NCBI RefSeq assembly: GCF_004362195.1
Contig: NZ_SNWG01000001.1
Coordinates: forward strand, 2,604,001 to 2,668,000
Direction of reading: 5' to 3'
Source of the DNA: Microbacterium sp. BK668
GTDB taxonomy: Bacteria > Actinomycetota > Actinomycetes > Actinomycetales > Microbacteriaceae
Length of the DNA: 64,000 bases
Of the stretch, positions 59,422-64,000 are shown in pieces (position 1 is the first letter of the stretch; every line of letters starts with the position of its first letter). The notes beneath the pieces are model-generated. The model searched no databases and was not told the DNA's origin. It saw nothing but the letters and a program-made list of their open reading frames with translations. Position numbers and translations under genes: made by a program.

Positions 59422-61323
59422 TCAGATGCCGAGGACACCCGCGAAGTCGGCCGCCTCGAGGCGGGACTTCACCGCGCTCAGGAAACGGGCGGCATCCGCA
59501 CCGTCGATGATGCGGTGGTCGTACGACAGCGCGAGATAGACGTAGGAACGGACGGCGATCGCGTCCTTGCCGTCCACCGACACGACGCCGGGCTTCTTGA
59601 CGACGGCGCCCAGTCCGAGGATCGCCGACTGCGGCAGGAAGACGATGGGGGTGTCGAACAGCGCGCCGCGCGAGCCGGTGTTGGTCAGCGTGAAGGTTCC
59701 GCCGGCGAGCTCGTCGGGCTTCAGCTTGTTGTCACGGGTGCGTGCCGCGAGGTCTGCGATCTCCCGCGCGAACTGCGCCAGGTTCTTGCCCGCGGCATCC
59801 TTGACGACCGGCGTCAGCAGACCGCGCTCGGTGTCGACCGCGATCGAGATGTTCTCCGTTCCGGGGTAGACGATCTGGTTGCCGTCGACCGTGGCGTTGA
59901 TGATCGGGTACGCCTGCAGCGCCTCGACGGCGGCGACGGCGAAGAACGGCAGGAACGACAGCTTGTCGCCGGTCTTGGCCTGGAAGTCCGCCTTCACCGA
60001 GTCGCGGTACGACGCGAGCTTCGTCACATCGACCTCGACGACCGTCGTGAGCTGCGCCGTCGCCTGCATCGAGGCGACCGCCCGCTCGGCGATGACCTTG
60101 CGGAGGCGCGACATCGGCTGCGTCGTTCCGCGCAGCGGCGAGACCTCGAGCCGGGGAGCGGCTGCCGCGGCGGGGGCGGTGGCGGCGGGAGCGGCGGGAG
60201 CGGACGCCGCTTCGGCGGCCTTGAGCACATCCTCCTTGCGGATGCGCCCGCCGACGCCCGTGCCGGTGACCGTCGAGAGGTCGACGCCCTGCTGCTGCGC
60301 GAGACGGCGCACGAGGGGCGTGACGTAGGTCGGGACATCGGAGTCGTCGCCGGTCTGCGATGCGGGGGCGGAGGAAGCGGGAGCCGCTGCCTGGGGAGCG
60401 GGGGCGGCGGCCGGAGCGGGGGCGGGGGCCGGCGCGGGTGCCGGCTCTGCCGGCGTCTGCTGGGCCGGAGCCTCCTGGGCCGGCGCCTGCTGGGCCGGAG
60501 CGTCCTGGGCCCGCGCCTGCTGGGCCGGCGCCTCCTGGGCGGGCGCCTGCTGGGCCGGCGCCTCCTGGGCGGGCGCCTGCTGAGCCGGGGCCTCCTCCGC
60601 GGGAGCCTCCTGTGCGGGAGCTTCCTGCGCAGGAGCGGGCGCAGACTCCTGAGCCTCTGCCGCCGGAGCGCTGTCGCCGATGCGCGCGAGGGCCGAGCCG
60701 ACCGCGACGGTCTCGTCCTCCTTCACGAGGATCTCCTGGAGCACGCCGGTGAAGGGCGAGGGGATCTCCGTGTCGACCTTGTCCGTCGAGATCTCCAGCA
60801 GCGGCTCGTCCGTCTCGACGGAGTCGCCGACCTGCTTGAGCCAGCGGGTGACGGTGCCCTCGGTGACGCTCTCGCCGAGTTCGGGGAGGACGACCTCTTT
60901 GCCGCCGGAACCGCCGGATGCGGCGGGGGCGGATGCCTCGGCAGCGGGTGCCGTCTCGGCTGCGGCCGGTGCCGATTTCGCGGGAGCCTCGGCGGGTGCC
61001 GCCTCGGCCGGGGCGGCTTCGGCGGGAGCTTGCTGGGCTTCGGCGGGCGCCTGCTCGGGCGCGGGGGACTCGGCGGGAGCGGAGGATCCGTCACCGATCT
61101 TGGCGAGCACGGCGCCGACCTCGACGGTCTCGTCCTCCTGGACGAGGATCTCTTCGATGACGCCGCTCACCGGCGAAGGGATCTCGGTGTCGACCTTGTC
61201 GGTGGAGATCTCCAGCAGGCCCTCGTCGGCCTGGATGCTGTCACCGACCTTCTTGAGCCAGCGGGTGACCGTTCCCTCTGTGACGCTCTCGCCGAGCGCG
61301 GGGAGGACCACGGATGTGCTCAT
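59422..61323 (-). CDS. sucB: Dihydrolipoamide acyltransferase (E2) with two lipoyl domains
   Basis: A 633-residue E2 subunit of a 2-oxoacid dehydrogenase complex. Two lipoyl domains carry [14 protein letters not shown] with lipoylated Lys43 and Lys182. A flexible linker (about 218-330) is built of [14 protein letters not shown] repeats. The E3-binding domain is at 332-370 ([26 protein letters not shown]), and the catalytic domain ends [10 protein letters not shown] with His603 and Asp607. In actinobacteria such an E2 can serve pyruvate and 2-oxoglutarate dehydrogenase complexes, so the name sucB is provisional. lpd follows 65 bases upstream on the same strand. Confidence 0.92.
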   Translation of the reverse strand: MSTSVVLPALGESVTEGTVTRWLKKVGDSIQADEGLLEISTDKVDTEIPSPVSGVIEEILVQEDETVEVGAVLAKIGDGSSAPAESPAPEQAPAEAQQAPAEAAPAEAAPAEAPAKSAPAAAETAPAAEASAPAASGGSGGKEVVLPELGESVTEGTVTRWLKQVGDSVETDEPLLEISTDKVDTEIPSPFTGVLQEILVKEDETVAVGSALARIGDSAPAAEAQESAPAPAQEAPAQEAPAEEAPAQQAPAQEAPAQQAPAQEAPAQQARAQDAPAQQAPAQEAPAQQTPAEPAPAPAPAPAPAAAPAPQAAAPASSAPASQTGDDSDVPTYVTPLVRRLAQQQGVDLSTVTGTGVGGRIRKEDVLKAAEAASAPAAPAATAPAAAAAPRLEVSPLRGTTQPMSRLRKVIAERAVASMQATAQLTTVVEVDVTKLASYRDSVKADFQAKTGDKLSFLPFFAVAAVEALQAYPIINATVDGNQIVYPGTENISIAVDTERGLLTPVVKDAAGKNLAQFAREIADLAARTRDNKLKPDELAGGTFTLTNTGSRGALFDTPIVFLPQSAILGLGAVVKKPGVVSVDGKDAIAVRSYVYLALSYDHRIIDGADAARFLSAVKSRLEAADFAGVLGI

Positions 61324-61388
61324 GGGACTGTCTCCTTCAAGATGCCGATGTCGTGTCTAGCTTAGTGATGAGGTTCGCGCGCCGGGGT

Positions 61389-62758
<1,370 letters not shown>

Positions 62759-62762
<4 letters not shown>

Positions 62763-64000
62763 CGTGCGGCCTCCTCGCCGAGAAGATGGATGAGCGAGCG
62801 GACGGTCGCCGCGGTGGGTCCCTTGTCGGTGAAGCCGAACGGCCCGCCCTTGTTCATCCCGACGCCCGCGATGTCCAGGTGGATCCACGGAATGCGGCCG
62901 GCGTCGTCCCCCTCCGAGGCGCGACCCACGAAGCGGCGCAGGAACAGCCCGGCGAACAGCGATCCGCCGGCCGGATCGCCGACCTTGGCGTTGACGAGGT
63001 CGGCGATGGGGGAGTCGAGCTCGTCGTTCATGTGCTCGGGGAGCGGAAGCTGCCAGGCGAGCTCCCCGGTCTCGGCCGATGCGGCGAGGTAGCGGGCGAC
63101 GGCCTCGTCGTCGCCCATGACGCCCGCGTGGCGGGTTCCGAGCGCGATCGTGATCGCGCCCGTCAGGGTGGCGATGTCGATGAGAAGGTCCGGGTGCTCC
63201 CGGCTTGCCGCGACGAGTCCGTCCGCGAGCACGAGGCGGCCCTCGGCATCCGTGTTGAGCACCTCGACGGTGGAGCCGTCGAGGAGTCGCAGGACGTCGC
63301 CCGGGCGCGTGGCACGACCGGAGGGCATGTTGTCGGCGATGCACAGCCACGCGGTGACGCGCACGGGAAGCGCGAGGGCCGCGGCGGCTCGCAGCACGGC
63401 GAGGGCTGTCGCCGCCCCGCACATGTCGTACTTCATCCCTACCATCCCGGCTGCGGGCTTGAGGGAGAGGCCGCCGGTGTCGAAGGTGATGCCCTTGCCG
63501 ACGAGGGCGATGTGCCGCGTCGCGCCGTCGGGCGCGTAGTCGAGGCGCACGAGCCGAGGCGGCCGGTCCGAGCCCTGCCCGACCCCGAGGATGCCCCCGT
63601 AGCCGCCGTCGGCGAGCGCCTTCTCATCGAGCACCTCGACGATCACCGGAAGCTCGGCGACCGATGTCGTGGCGCGCTCGGCGAAGTCTTCGGGCCCCAG
63701 CCACTCCGCAGGGATCGAGACGAGATCCTTCACCAGGGCGACGGCGTCGGCCACGGCGATGACGGCGGCGACCTCGTCGCCGCCGGGCTCCTCGGAGCCG
63801 TGGACGCGCACGCGCTCCGCGCGGGACTTGGGGGCCTCCGACTTGTAGCCGTCGAAGCGGTAGCCGCCGAGCACGGCTCCCTCCGCTGCCGCCCGCCAGA
63901 GCGCCGGGTCGGCGGCGGGAGCGGCGACGGCCACGGTCGGAAATCCCGTGAGCGTGCGGATGCCGGTGCCGACCGCATCGCGCAGGGAAGAGGCATCCGG
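62759..64000 (-). CDS. pepA: Leucyl aminopeptidase (PepA), 5' part outside window
   Basis: The frame is open from the window edge, so the N-terminus is missing; 414 codons are visible. It matches the M17 leucyl aminopeptidase catalytic domain: GKGITFDTGGLSLKPAAGM with metal Lys and Asp, and NTDAEGRLVLADGL, the PepA signature with metal Asp/Glu and catalytic Arg. PepA removes N-terminal amino acids and in some bacteria binds DNA. Its stop overlaps the lpd start. Confidence 0.95.

Overview
The window is high-GC DNA from an actinobacterium, most likely a Microbacteriaceae member such as Microbacterium. This rests on gene order (dnaJ-rsmE-HIT-phoH-ybeY-CBS-era, recO-uppS, dus-dgt-dnaG, fasR-fabD-fabH-acpP-fabF, glnA2-glnE-glnA), on actinobacterial families (DUF3145, DUF4191, polyphosphate glucokinase, homodimeric AceE, DUF222-HNH proteins), and on many genes with a TANNNT box six bases before an ATG or GTG start. 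Nearly all of the sequence is coding, and no gene-free stretch exceeds about 300 bases.

Layout. 1-5469: the end of dnaJ, then a tight operon for rRNA and ribosome maturation (rsmE, a HIT protein, phoH, ybeY, a CBS/CorC membrane protein, era). 5471-11666: an accessory block on the minus strand with a 60-residue Cys-tailed protein, a DUF222-HNH nuclease between copies of a short repeat, an alpha/beta hydrolase co-transcribed with a caspase-like CHAT protease, and a lipoprotein. 11711-13629: leuA behind a leader peptide with four consecutive Leu codons and an attenuator hairpin. 13696-16487: a DUF2231 protein, a TRIC-type channel, recO and uppS. 16576-19645: a glutamate/GABA antiporter and glutamate decarboxylase pair (acid resistance). 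19718-26971: redox enzymes, then dusB-dgt-dnaG and an orphan ABC ATPase. 27028-32589: tRNA-Asn, then a minus-strand signalling operon (soluble hybrid histidine kinase, single-domain regulator, receiver-cyclase fusion, PGM1-like ATP-grasp ligase) downstream of def. 33226-36486: a DMT transporter, a small membrane protein, recQ and tRNA-Met. 36644-44922: DUF3145, then the type II fatty acid synthase genes with their regulator fasR and aceE. 45066-50479: tRNA-Val, an APC permease, a zinc-ribbon protein, a family A DNA polymerase, rnpB and ppgK. 50544-56825: nitrogen assimilation, with two glutamine synthetases flanking glnE and a GlnR-type operator at glnA. 56849-64000: RDD and DUF4191 membrane proteins, an unknown membrane protein, then the lipoyl E2, lipoamide dehydrogenase and leucyl aminopeptidase (cut by the window edge).

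Most of this is core metabolism. AceE, the lipoyl E2 and Lpd together could supply pyruvate and 2-oxoglutarate dehydrogenase subunits. GlnE would control GlnA by adenylylation and a GlnR-like factor would control its transcription. The parts least explained by known systems are the CHAT protease/hydrolase pair, whose two proteins share a SEVSE...DDGLLGGG peptide signature, and the kinase/regulator/cyclase/ATP-grasp operon. At sequence level, the leaderless-gene promoter pattern and the frequent word GGATGCC/GGCATCC, which appears to override codon preference on both strands, also stand out.
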